Below, in pieces: positions 35,253 to 43,070 of a DNA stretch of 64,000 nt. Numbering within the stretch: position 1 is the first letter of the stretch; each line of letters starts with the position of its first letter. Under the pieces are notes generated by a model, which was given only the letters and a program-made list of their open reading frames with translations, was not told the origin of the DNA and searched no databases. The position numbers were made by a program, and so were the translations under genes. Origin of the DNA: an uncultured Lachnospiraceae bacterium (GTDB lineage: Bacteria; Bacillota; Clostridia; Lachnospirales; Lachnospiraceae). The stretch is from positions 17,196-81,195 of the forward strand of contig CAJURT010000009.1 in NCBI GenBank assembly GCA_910588875.1, written 5' to 3'.

Positions 35253-35854
35253 GCTGCCCCCTTCTTGGGGGGAACTCCCTGGCTTTGGTTCCCGGGAGGC
35301 ATTTCCCCTGAAAGGGAAAGTCCCGGCTGTTCCCCACAGGTCTTTTCCGTGATTTCCAGACCGATTTCCGCCACTTCCTCTTTCCCGTCCAGGCTCATGC
35401 TGATATAGCCCTTCCGTTTATGGCGGTCTATCTTCCTTACCCGGGATTCCATCCCCACCAGCGCTCCCCGGGATATTTTCAGCACCCCGTCTCGGATCAC
35501 CCCGTAGGACATCCCGATCTCCTCTTTCCCTCCCATGAGTTTCCTCAAAAATTCTTCTTCCTCCTGACTCACCGGGCGCAATGTGCCCCCGCCCAGGGCA
35601 TCTCTTTCCTTCCCGAACCACGGCATCCCGTCCGGGGTTTCCCGGCCTCCTCCCTGGCTGCTGCCCTCCGTTATGAAGAACAGATATTCTGGCAGGAAAC
35701 GCTCCCTCTCCTCATGCCACTGTCCCAGGTATCTTTTTTTCCTGACACAGTACAATTCCCTGAACCTGCCGGGAACCGCCCCGGGCCGCAAAATACCGGC
35801 CTGGGCTTTTGCCAGTTCTTCCTGGCCTTTCCCGGTGCGGATTGCATACCACAT
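35240..35854 (-). CDS. NusG/LoaP-like antiterminator, second of three, divergent
   Basis: This product of about 204 residues starts MWYAIRTGKGQEELAKAQAG. The NGN core reads ERFLPEYLFFITEG, and the KOW part reads DGVLKISRGALVGMESRVRK. It has a Gly-rich insert in the middle and a Gly/Pro-rich 30-residue tail absent from ordinary NusG. A TTG at 35923 would add a charged 23-residue leader; I prefer the ATG at 35854, which aligns with the other copies. It is less conserved than the third copy, so it may be specialised or drifting. Confidence 0.78.
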   Translation of the reverse strand: MWYAIRTGKGQEELAKAQAGILRPGAVPGRFRELYCVRKKRYLGQWHEERERFLPEYLFFITEGSSQGGGRETPDGMPWFGKERDALGGGTLRPVSQEEEEFLRKLMGGKEEIGMSYGVIRDGVLKISRGALVGMESRVRKIDRHKRKGYISMSLDGKEEVAEIGLEITEKTCGEQPGLSLSGEMPPGNQSQGVPPKKGAACGM

Positions 35855-35906
35855 TTTTCCACCCTTTCCTGCGCCGCTCTTTCCAACGCCGTCCTTTTTC
35901 AGGCTG

Positions 35907-36416
35907 TCATCCTGCTCCTTCAATCTCTATGCCCAGGTACAGGACCCTTCTCTGCCCCATAAGGTCTGCCTCAATTTCAGCCACCCTTTTGTGGAGGTTC
36001 ACCTTCCTTACCCTGTCCCTGGCCATTCTCAATGGCCCGGACACATAGGAAAGTTCCCCATCGCTGCCCACCCTGACCGTAGACAGGCCGATATCGCCGC
36101 TCCGGTCCGCAAGCATTCCCATAAAGTCGGATTCCTGCTGCTCCAGGGCTGACACATACTCCTCATCGCTGAATAAAAGCCTGGGCCTCGGCGCTCTTTT
36201 CAGTTCTTGATACACCTGCTCCGGCTGGTCCGTGTCGATAAACACATATCCCGGGAACAGGTTCTCCTGCACCGTGTGCCACTGTCCCCCGTATTTCTTC
36301 CTCCTGCTTCTGGTCAGGTGGAAGCACCGGGCATTCAGGTTTTTGGGGAGCAGGTTTGACACAAACTCTTTTGTGTTCTTTTCCTCCTGGTCTCTCACAT
36401 GTACCACACACCACAT
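35907..36416 (-). CDS. NusG/LoaP-like antiterminator, first of three
   Basis: This protein of about 169 residues starts MWCVVHVRDQEEKNTKEFVS. It has the NGN core NLFPGYVFIDTDQPEQVYQE and a KOW region (GELSYVSGPLRMARDRVRKV, then KRVAEIEADLMGQ). The frame continues 24 codons upstream to 36488, but homology begins at 36416, where GGAG lies 10 nt before. It is the first gene after the invertible-looking promoter segment and is therefore likely the first made when the locus is on. Confidence 0.83.
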   Translation of the reverse strand: MWCVVHVRDQEEKNTKEFVSNLLPKNLNARCFHLTRSRRKKYGGQWHTVQENLFPGYVFIDTDQPEQVYQELKRAPRPRLLFSDEEYVSALEQQESDFMGMLADRSGDIGLSTVRVGSDGELSYVSGPLRMARDRVRKVNLHKRVAEIEADLMGQRRVLYLGIEIEGAG

Positions 36417-36503
36417 AGGCAATTCGCTCCATTCCGCCAAGGGGAATGTCACAAAAGTATGCTTCCATACTTTTCGCATTTCCTCCATAGGGTTACAAAA
36501 AAT

Positions 36504-36530
36504 GTTCGCTTAACCATCAGTTAAGCGAAC
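36504..36530. repeat. Left inverted site of a putative invertible segment
   Basis: GTTCGCTTAAC and GTTAAGCGAAC are 11-bp arms around the asymmetric 5-bp core CATCA. The same 23-bp centre occurs inverted at 36717-36739. On the minus strand it is followed by six T, so in RNA it would also be a terminator just before the first NusG-like gene. Confidence 0.75.
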
Positions 36531-36647
36531 GTTTCCAGACATCCTCGCCTATTGGGGATAACGTCATCCTCCTGTTTTATACAAAAATTAAGGAAATCTT
36601 CTATAATTTCTTGGGAAAAAGCTGGGAAAAATGGCAATTGGACGCAG

Positions 36648-36676
36648 TTGACACCTATTAGAAATGATGTTATAAT
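36648..36676 (+). promoter_or_regulatory. Consensus promoter inside the putative invertible segment, pointing away from the locus
   Basis: TTGACA (36648-36653), 17 nt, TATAAT (36671-36676): a perfect sigma-A consensus on the plus strand. The polysaccharide locus lies on the minus strand to the left, so in this orientation the promoter reads toward the right-hand hairpin. No comparable leftward promoter is visible in the segment. Confidence 0.75.
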
Positions 36677-36682
36677 CAGAAC

Positions 36683-36746
36683 CATTAAAGAATAGATATT
36701 TTTGTAAAAAAAAGTGTCGCTTAACTGATGGTTAAGCGACATTTTT
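36683..36746 (+). ncRNA. Possible short terminated transcript from the segment promoter
   Basis: The consensus promoter would start near 36683. A hairpin with five T (36715-36746) would end transcription after about 60 nt. It may be a small RNA or simply the silent product of the off orientation. Confidence 0.3.
36715..36741. repeat. Right inverted site of the putative invertible segment
   Basis: TGTCGCTTAAC and GTTAAGCGACA are 11-bp arms around TGATG, the reverse complement of the left core. It is followed by T5 on the plus strand and preceded by eight A (T8 on the minus strand), so it is also a bidirectional terminator. Confidence 0.75.
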
Positions 36747-36767
36747 CTGGCAATTGACACTATCTCC

Positions 36768-37043
36768 TTATATACCTCCATAAAAACGGGAGACACCGCG
36801 CCGGATGCCTCCCTGTGTGTAATTCTCGTTGCCGGCCTCCCTGACCTTTTGCAGAGTGTCCACGATGATAAACCTCGTATCCGGGTGACGCTGGAGAAAT
36901 TCTTCAAGCTGTCCGTTCAGTCCATCGGCCGGCGTTCTCGGCGAGAAGGCCATGTCATAGAGTTCCGTCATGGAGACCGTGTGGAGGCTCGGCTTTCTGA
37001 CGACCGGCTGGTGTTCCAAAGGGGGATTTTGATACTCATTCAT
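36768..37043 (-). pseudogene. RepA-like AAA ATPase remnant with internal deletion
   Basis: The 91-codon frame joins the N-terminal part of a mobile-element AAA ATPase (LHTVSMTELYDMAFSPRTP) directly to its Walker-B region (FLQRHPDTRFIIVDTLQKVR). The Walker A segment in between is missing and the protein ends early. Such ATPases occur on integrative elements of Firmicutes. It marks an old mobile-element boundary beside the polysaccharide locus. The 37044-37292 stretch that follows has no gene I can support. Confidence 0.7.
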
Positions 37044-37292
37044 TATTCATAATAGCAGTGCATTCAGAAATAAAGCTTCGATACATTTTTGCAAGAGTAG
37101 GACGTTTATGTTCATCTGTCATGTCTGATGAGCCCACGATGTCAATAAAAAGTGCAGTTATATAAAAGCCAAAGCAAACGAAGCCTTAGAGTCAACATTG
37201 CTTATCCAAGCATTTATCAATTCTAATGTACGAAATGTGTTTTCAGTATTAAAACCCTTAGAATTATCTGGCAGGATAGCCACCCCCTATAC

Positions 37293-38405
37293 TTACAACG
37301 ATATGCGGTTTGCAAGCGGCTTTTTGCACAGCGCATTTATCAAAACACTTCTCGGTGGACAAACAGATGCCAACACAATATCCTGAAAGCATGGTTGAAC
37401 ATTCTCGCCATCGCTTGCACGAATCGGACCCGCATATAGCGTAGAACTATCCAAAGGTACGGGCTTGCTTTCCTCTGGACATTTGTACTTTTCAGCATAC
37501 GAAAAAGCCAAAATATTCACTTCATCTGTGTGGTCAGAAACAAACCTGTGTAAATCCAGAGCGGTACTTGATGAGATGTAATCCGCTAATAAATCCTGAA
37601 GCACCCAAATAGTTTTTCCACCCCACGCCATTGCTGCTTGAGACTTAACAATCAATTGGCTTGCCATTCTTGCCCATACCTGTCTATAGTTAATGCCTGG
37701 GGCCAAGTGGGGTTGTCCCAACATACAATCCTCAAAAGCCTGTGGAATGCAACTTCTTTTTCGTTTATTCCCTCCTGATGTACTTGAAGTCATTACCTCT
37801 ACAATAATCGGTTGGTTTACAGGAAAGTCCTCAATATAAATCTCCCCGTCCCGCATGGAAAAAGTATGTCCACTTTCACGCAGATTTCTTTGCAACACAT
37901 TCCATTCAGTACCCGTTGCTTCGATTGCCTGCTGCTTGCTCACACGCCCTAATGGCATAAGTACATAATCAAACGTATAATCAAAAGCAGAAGTGTCTTC
38001 CACATCTTCACCGCTGGAATACTTCACCTTCGCTTCTGACCAAATTCCAATCTCGCTATCATGCGGAAATGCACATTTTTCAAGAAGTTTTGTCTGTGTG
38101 ATTCCGTGCAGGACATCTTCATTTGCCTTTCGTCCGATATACAGTAATCTTCTGGGGCAAATTATCCATGGTGACTGCCCTTCAGATATTTGGATAGAGC
38201 AAACGCCAGACGGCACTCTATCCATTTCCGGGAACAGTTTTGCCAATTCAGGATGATTTTTCAAATCAATATCGGACATATATCGATTTCCACCACCATC
38301 ACAGGTATCGGAAATGAACGGACAGAATGCTCTTTTCCTTGAATCCTGAACAGCAGGACTTACATCACTTGCTGGATATCCAAGCAACTCATAGATTTTT
38401 GGCAC
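37293..38405 (-). CDS. NotI-like type II restriction endonuclease
   Basis: This 370-residue protein has four cysteines placed as in NotI's iron-binding domain (C28 in FCPFISDTC, C35, C69 in SGVCSIQ, C83 in ICPRRLLY). A later IIVEVMTSS segment corresponds to the catalytic EIQT region of NotI. It overlaps the methyltransferase gene by 46 nt, so the two form one restriction-modification unit. The recognition site cannot be told from the sequence; NotI cuts GCGGCCGC. The similarity is from memory of family features. Confidence 0.7.
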   Translation of the reverse strand: MPKIYELLGYPASDVSPAVQDSRKRAFCPFISDTCDGGGNRYMSDIDLKNHPELAKLFPEMDRVPSGVCSIQISEGQSPWIICPRRLLYIGRKANEDVLHGITQTKLLEKCAFPHDSEIGIWSEAKVKYSSGEDVEDTSAFDYTFDYVLMPLGRVSKQQAIEATGTEWNVLQRNLRESGHTFSMRDGEIYIEDFPVNQPIIVEVMTSSTSGGNKRKRSCIPQAFEDCMLGQPHLAPGINYRQVWARMASQLIVKSQAAMAWGGKTIWVLQDLLADYISSSTALDLHRFVSDHTDEVNILAFSYAEKYKCPEESKPVPLDSSTLYAGPIRASDGENVQPCFQDIVLASVCPPRSVLINALCKKPLANRISL

Positions 38406-39526
38406 AAGATTATCTCCTTCACTTTTTTGGCAATTGCATATGCAAGCGGAGGCGGCACCGAATTACCAATCTGCCTATGTTGATCTAAATCCTTGACCGT
38501 CCCGGTGCGTCCACGAATAGGTCCTCTCAAAACATATGAATCAGGATAACCATGAATCCTCATATACTCTCTTGGCGTCAAATACCTATCTTCCAAGGGG
38601 TGATAAAAAATCTCTCCGCCTCTAAGGGTGTTCGCCGGTCTTTTTCTATCAAGCCGCAGGAATTTCGTTGTATCCTTCTTTGTCAATCCTCCAATTTGTT
38701 CTTTGGGGAGATGCGTTTGGGATGACAAACTTTTTCCTTCTGGAACCCCATGGATCCTTTCCCTGTCCCGTACAGGGGTGACATCGTAATGGCTATCGTC
38801 AGGAATTTCAGCCGAATCCTTTTTGCATACTGGTTTCCCCAGTCCAGCAATCGCTTCACCGACTGTTACATATGGCAATAAAGCAAAAAGGTTATCACAT
38901 TTTTCTGGCTTATCATGGGTAGGATTTGGGAATTGAAATCCATTTGGCTTTTTTGTTGCAACGATAAAGACACGCTCTCTCAATTGAGGAACCCCATAAT
39001 TTGCAGCCAATATGATCTTCCACTTAGGAACATAGTCCAATGATTCAAGTTCTTTTATGAACGACTCAAAAACGCCTCCACGCCGTCCGTCTAAGTCTTT
39101 TGCGGTCAATAAGCCTTTCACCTGTTCTATCATAATGGCTCTCGGTTGAATTACTTTTGCGTATCGAACCATCTGAAACAAAAGAACCCCTCTTTCGTCC
39201 GCAAGTGATTCTTGTTTCCCAATTTGAGAAAATGCTTGACAAGGAGGGCCTCCAAACAACAAATCGACTTCGCCCCTCCCTTTGTGAATATCAGACAAAA
39301 TTTGCTCTGGCGCAAGGAAACGAATATCACCTTCATAAACCAGTGTGTCTCTTTTTTCACGCTGTATATTTTCTCGGAGTGTTCTGCAACAATGCTTATC
39401 AATCTCAATACAAGCTTTTATGTCAAAACCAGCTTGTTTGACTCCAATATCCATACCACCAGCCCCAGAAAACAAGGAAATTGCTGAAAGGCTGATATTG
39501 GCTGTTTCGGGTATGCTACTGTTCAT
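38360..39526 (-). CDS. DNA (cytosine-5) methyltransferase
   Basis: This 388-residue protein has m5C motifs in order: I (SLFSGAGGMDIGVKQAG), IV with the catalytic cysteine (FGGPPCQAFSQIGKQ), VI (IEQVKG), VIII (QLRERV) and X (GNSVPPPLAYAI). Motif VI reads EQV instead of the usual ENV. It protects the host DNA from the downstream NotI-like nuclease. It lies between a small HTH gene and the nuclease gene, overlapping both. Confidence 0.92.
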   Translation of the reverse strand: MNSSIPETANISLSAISLFSGAGGMDIGVKQAGFDIKACIEIDKHCCRTLRENIQREKRDTLVYEGDIRFLAPEQILSDIHKGRGEVDLLFGGPPCQAFSQIGKQESLADERGVLLFQMVRYAKVIQPRAIMIEQVKGLLTAKDLDGRRGGVFESFIKELESLDYVPKWKIILAANYGVPQLRERVFIVATKKPNGFQFPNPTHDKPEKCDNLFALLPYVTVGEAIAGLGKPVCKKDSAEIPDDSHYDVTPVRDRERIHGVPEGKSLSSQTHLPKEQIGGLTKKDTTKFLRLDRKRPANTLRGGEIFYHPLEDRYLTPREYMRIHGYPDSYVLRGPIRGRTGTVKDLDQHRQIGNSVPPPLAYAIAKKVKEIILCQKSMSCLDIQQVM

Positions 39527-39731
39527 TTAAGCTGCTCCTATTCTCAATGGTGCTATATTCTATGATATCATCTATATTACAGTCAAGCACTTCACAAATC
39601 CTAATCAGCACTCCAACACGGACATCATCATTTTTCCCAAATCTTTTTTCGCTAATCATACCACAGTTCTGCACGATATTCAATATGATTTTCCCTGTGG
39701 CTATATCAATCACTTCTTTAAAACCAACCAT
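39516..39731 (-). CDS. Small HTH (Cro/CI, YozG-like) protein, probable controller of the R-M unit
   Basis: This 71-residue frame reads MVGFKEVIDIATGKIILNIV, then RFGKNDDVRVGVLIRICEVL and DCNIDDIIEYS. The second part is the standard C-terminal half of small YozG-type regulators, while the first helices are divergent. It overlaps the methyltransferase start by 11 nt and the end of the sigK fragment by 14 nt. A controller role is inferred from position. Confidence 0.55.
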   Translation of the reverse strand: MVGFKEVIDIATGKIILNIVQNCGMISEKRFGKNDDVRVGVLIRICEVLDCNIDDIIEYSTIENRSSLNEQ

Positions 39732-40047
39732 CCATAGCCATATACCTGCCCTGCCAAAAGCGCATCTGTGAGAGGATAGCATTCTCAATGCATTTCGCCG
39801 CATAAGTCGCGAGCCGGGAGCCCCGGTCTGCGTGAAAGCTGTTCACCGCCTTGATCAGACCAATCGTTCCGACGGATAACAAATCCTCCATATCATAATC
39901 CGTATTCTGGTATTTTTTTGCCACATGCGCCACCAGTCTCATATTCCGCTCGATCAGAACGTTCCGCGCCTCCCGATCCCCCTCCATGCAGCGTTCCAAC
40001 CAAATCTTCTCTTCCCTGGGTGGCAGGGGCTTTGGAAATGTCTTCAA
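39718..40047 (-). pseudogene. sigK: Sporulation sigma factor SigK, N-terminal fragment
   Basis: This frame of about 109 codons starts at a TTG with AGGTGG 6 nt upstream and reads KTFPKPLPPREEKIWLERC. Region 2 follows: IERNMRLVAHVAKKY, LLSVGTIGLIKAVNSF and LATYAAKCIENAILSQMR. It then switches to FWQGRYMAMDGWF and stops; regions 3 and 4 are absent. No C-terminal half is found elsewhere in the window. The break is near where skin elements split sigK in Bacillus subtilis, and the R-M module begins exactly there. It may be a split gene restored by excision, or a dead fragment. Confidence 0.82.
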
Positions 40048-40138
40048 AGAAAGCCACCTCAAAGCTTACTTATTATCAATGTATGCTTTGGCGGCTTGCC
40101 TCGTGCTGTTGGCAGATTTGTACTATTTTCGCCATTTT

Positions 40139-41080
40139 TCAGCTAAACTGCACCACTTCCGGGATCTCCTCCGCCGGCGTCACTTCCTCCGCGTAGAGCA
40201 CAGGCCCTTCCCCGTGGTAATCCTTCCAAAATTCCAGTTCAATCCGGGCGCGCACCTTCACCCACTGTCTGGTCTTAAGGTTCTTCGCCTCCCTGGCCTT
40301 GCAGATATAGCCGAGGAAGGTCATATCATCCGCACAGCAGGTCATGGCCATCCGCCCCGGCACAAAATAGTTCTTTGGAAATTCCGGGGATTTTAAAACC
40401 ATGGCCGTAAACTCAACCACCTTGCCCACATACCGTTCCGGCTTGTCCATGCAGTCAATATACCAGATCCCGTAGGCCTCCGGACCGATCTCCACCACAT
40501 CCGCATTTAAGTCATAGGGAAGATCCTCCTCGGACAGTTCATCAATCTCGCCCTCTTCGTCTTCGAATACAATCTCACACTTTGTGTTCATGGACTTTAA
40601 CATCCGTTTATACCGCTCCAGATCTTCAATCCCATCACAGCGGTTGCAGATAATCAGTTCCGAATTCCGCACCATGGCGGCCAGCAGGGATTTCATGTTC
40701 TTGACATATAATTCAAAGGTGGACATGTCCACAATCGTAATCTGCTGGTAGACCGTCCAGTCCTTCGGCAGCCGGAAATCATCCTGATTCCACATGCCGT
40801 TCCACTCGATCAGAACCCGTTCCGGATTATACAAAAGTTCCAGTTCTGTCAGCCGTTCCGGAGTGATCTGACCCGGCTCGTCCACATATACCACGGAAGT
40901 CCTGGTCGCCTCCAGCAATTCCTGCTCGTATTCTGTATCCCCTTCCTCGCAGACAATCAGCAGCGTCTTCCCCTCTGTCTGAAAATACTCCTGCTCCATA
41001 GTAAAGGATAAGAATTCCGTCTTCCCTGCCTCCAAAAATCCGTTTATCAAAAACACCGGTGTGATATCGTCATCAATCAT
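40139..41080 (-). CDS. CobW-family GTPase fused to a YcgQ-like C-terminal domain
   Basis: This protein of about 313 residues has a Walker A of the form GFLEAGKTEF and an NRCD guanine-specificity motif. The CxCC metal motif of COG0523 proteins is absent (IVCEEGDTEYEQ at its place). Residues from about 205 on resemble the OB-like domain of YcgQ/TIGR03943 proteins (VPGRMAMTCCADDMTFLGYI). It is downstream of a His-rich CobW paralog. A part in zinc or other metal allocation is likely, but the fusion is unusual. Confidence 0.72.
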   Translation of the reverse strand: MIDDDITPVFLINGFLEAGKTEFLSFTMEQEYFQTEGKTLLIVCEEGDTEYEQELLEATRTSVVYVDEPGQITPERLTELELLYNPERVLIEWNGMWNQDDFRLPKDWTVYQQITIVDMSTFELYVKNMKSLLAAMVRNSELIICNRCDGIEDLERYKRMLKSMNTKCEIVFEDEEGEIDELSEEDLPYDLNADVVEIGPEAYGIWYIDCMDKPERYVGKVVEFTAMVLKSPEFPKNYFVPGRMAMTCCADDMTFLGYICKAREAKNLKTRQWVKVRARIELEFWKDYHGEGPVLYAEEVTPAEEIPEVVQFS

Positions 41081-41123
41081 CGGCCCCATCTCTTCTCACG
41101 ACCTTTCTGTTTCTTCCCCCGGT

Positions 41124-42338
41124 TCAATTGCCAAAGGCCTGGCTGAGTTTGCCTTCATCCAGGTTCGCACCAATCACGCACACCTTTCCTGTATAATCCG
41201 GCGTGCCTGTCCGGATCTCATACTCCTCCGGCACCAGGTCAAAATAATACCATTCCCCCGGATTCTCACCGGGCAGCATTCCCTTTGCCCGCAGCACATC
41301 GCCGTAGCCATTCCCGTATGCCAGTTCCTCCAAGATCTCCTCCAATGCCTTCTTATCACAAGCCGCCACATTCTCCAACCCCCAGCTGACAAACACCTCG
41401 TCCGCATGATGGTCATGACCGTGCTCTTCATGGCCATGGCTGTGGCCCTCATGCTCATGTTCTTCGTGGCCATGGCTGTGGTCTTCATGACCGTGCTCTT
41501 CGTGCATATGGCTGTGGCCCTCATGACCGTGCTCTTCATGGCCATGGCTGTGGCCCTCATGACCGTGCTCTTCATGGCCATGGCTGTGGCCCTCACGACC
41601 GTGCTCTTCGTGGTCATGGCTGTGATGCTCATGTTCATGCGCTTCGTGGTCATGGCACCCGCAGGTGCAATTCTCCCCATGGTGATGGTGGTGCTCCTCA
41701 TAGTCCGCCTTTGCCTGTGCCAAAAGGTCCTCCATCATCGTATCCGGCTTTTCAATCAGTTCCAGCAGCTGTGTTCCACCCAGCTGGTCAATCGGCGTCG
41801 TCACAATCGTGGCGGCCCCATTACGCTCCCGCAGCATTTCTGCCGCCTTCTTTACCTTGCCCTTCTCCGTCACATCCGTGCGGCTTAACACAATCGTCCC
41901 CGCATTTTCTACCTGGTTATTAAAAAATTCCCCAAAATTTTTCATATACATCCGGCACTTATTGGCATCGACCACCGTTACCGCGCTGTTTAAACGCACC
42001 TCTAAGTCCTTCGCCACATTGCGCACTGCATTCATCACATCCGAAAGCTTGCCCACTCCTGACGGCTCAATGATTACACGGTCCGGACGGTATTTCGTCA
42101 GAACCTCCTCCAGGGACTTGCCGAAATCCCCCACCAGGGAACAGCAGATGCACCCGGAATTCATCTCCCGGATCTCAATCCCTGAGTCTTTTAAAAACCC
42201 ACCGTCAATGCCGATCTCACCAAACTCATTCTCAATCAGCACCACCTGTTCCCCCGCAATTGCTTCCTTTAAAAGCTTCTTGATAAAAGTCGTCTTACCT
42301 GCTCCCAGGAAACCTGAAATAATGTCAATCTTTGTCAT
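41124..42338 (-). CDS. CobW/COG0523 metallochaperone GTPase with a His-rich repeat loop
   Basis: This 404-residue protein has Walker A GFLGAGKTTFIKKLL, the metal-site MNSGCICCSLVGDFGK (CxCC) and the SRTD specificity motif. Residues about 220-315 are almost entirely His, Glu, Gly and Ser in 12-residue units. A short CobW C-terminal domain follows. Such proteins insert or buffer zinc or related metals using GTP. It lies 40 bp downstream of a DtxR-type regulator and upstream of its paralog, making a metal-responsive operon. Confidence 0.9.
   Translation of the reverse strand: MTKIDIISGFLGAGKTTFIKKLLKEAIAGEQVVLIENEFGEIGIDGGFLKDSGIEIREMNSGCICCSLVGDFGKSLEEVLTKYRPDRVIIEPSGVGKLSDVMNAVRNVAKDLEVRLNSAVTVVDANKCRMYMKNFGEFFNNQVENAGTIVLSRTDVTEKGKVKKAAEMLRERNGAATIVTTPIDQLGGTQLLELIEKPDTMMEDLLAQAKADYEEHHHHHGENCTCGCHDHEAHEHEHHSHDHEEHGREGHSHGHEEHGHEGHSHGHEEHGHEGHSHMHEEHGHEDHSHGHEEHEHEGHSHGHEEHGHDHHADEVFVSWGLENVAACDKKALEEILEELAYGNGYGDVLRAKGMLPGENPGEWYYFDLVPEEYEIRTGTPDYTGKVCVIGANLDEGKLSQAFGN
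41414..41640 (-). repeat. 36-bp tandem repeats encoding the His-rich loop
   Basis: About five 36-bp units encode 12-residue blocks of the type EHGHEGHSHGHE with single changes (GRE, SHM, HED, EHE). All are in frame, so copy-number change would alter metal-binding capacity without breaking the gene. Confidence 0.85.
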
Positions 42339-42378
42339 TGCCTATTACCCTCTTTCTTTAAAAGTCCCTATCTGTCCC

Positions 42379-42780
42379 TCAGCAGTCAGGAGTCAGAAAC
42401 TCCTTTTCCCACTGGGGGTAATGCTCTTCCATAAAAAAACGGATTCCGTCTGCCACCTCCTGATCCAGGATATGTTCCATGCGGCAGGCATTCTCCTCTG
42501 CCAATGGCTTTGGCACCCCGGCCACTGCTGTCAGGAATGCCGTCAGGAGCCTGTGCCTCCCATAGATCTCCTCCGCCCTCGCCTTCCCTTTCTCTGTCAG
42601 CCGGATCTCCCCTGTGGGTTCCATCGTAATATATCCATCCTCCCGCAAGATGCCCATGGCACGGCTGACGCTGGGTTTGCTGAAATTTAGTTCCCTCGCC
42701 ACGTCAACAGAACGCACGAAGCCCTTTTTTTCCTTTATCACCAATATCGTCTCCAGATAATTCTCTCCCGATTCCTGCAT
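42379..42780 (-). CDS. DtxR/MntR family metal-dependent regulator
   Basis: This 133-residue protein starts MQESGENYLETILVIKEKKG, with winged-helix residues about 5-65 (NFSKPSVSRAMGILREDGYI). It continues with a helical dimerisation and metal-binding part (RHRLLTAFLTAVAGV, CRMEHILDQEVADGI). It lacks the C-terminal SH3-like domain of IdeR, so it is of the short MntR type. The ATG at 42780 has GGAGG 6 nt upstream; a TGGACG/TATGAT promoter lies before it. It likely controls the two CobW genes that follow. Confidence 0.9.
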   Translation of the reverse strand: MQESGENYLETILVIKEKKGFVRSVDVARELNFSKPSVSRAMGILREDGYITMEPTGEIRLTEKGKARAEEIYGRHRLLTAFLTAVAGVPKPLAEENACRMEHILDQEVADGIRFFMEEHYPQWEKEFLTPDC

Positions 42781-43070
42781 AGCATCCCTCCCGGTACCCC
42801 ATTCCTTCTTATCATATACGAAATTACCCCCTACGTCCACCCCTTTTCCCCCTTAAATTCACGGATTAAACGGGATATTTTTTGTCAGGCGTGTCTGCAT
42901 ATCCCGAACCTGTATATACCCTGACCTTGAAACGTGTCCCGCCGATCCTGCGGTAAAAAAGCCAGCCCAGAGGAAGATGTAACGTAAGGAAGTTATCTCT
43001 CCCTTATTATTTATAGACAGCCGATAGTGATTGAATTGCGAGAATATTCAACATATCGGAGATAATTATA

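Noticed and set aside
36521..36907. 128-codon minus-strand frame over the inverted-site segment
   Set aside because: It crosses both hairpin sites and the promoter, with no family features. Treated as chance.
41414..41640. CRISPR-like regular spacing
   Set aside because: The units are contiguous 36-bp coding repeats without spacers. The same holds for the 45-bp repeats in mrpG.
41061..41888. 275-codon plus-strand frame with repeated Met/Ala/Val segments
   Set aside because: It is the antisense image of the His-rich repeats in the CobW gene. It looks membrane-like only because His/Glu codons read that way in reverse.
42841..43070. Possible riboswitch or tRNA before the 20-codon frame
   Set aside because: I could not fold it into a known riboswitch or cloverleaf; only a short CCGATA/TATCGG pairing is clear.
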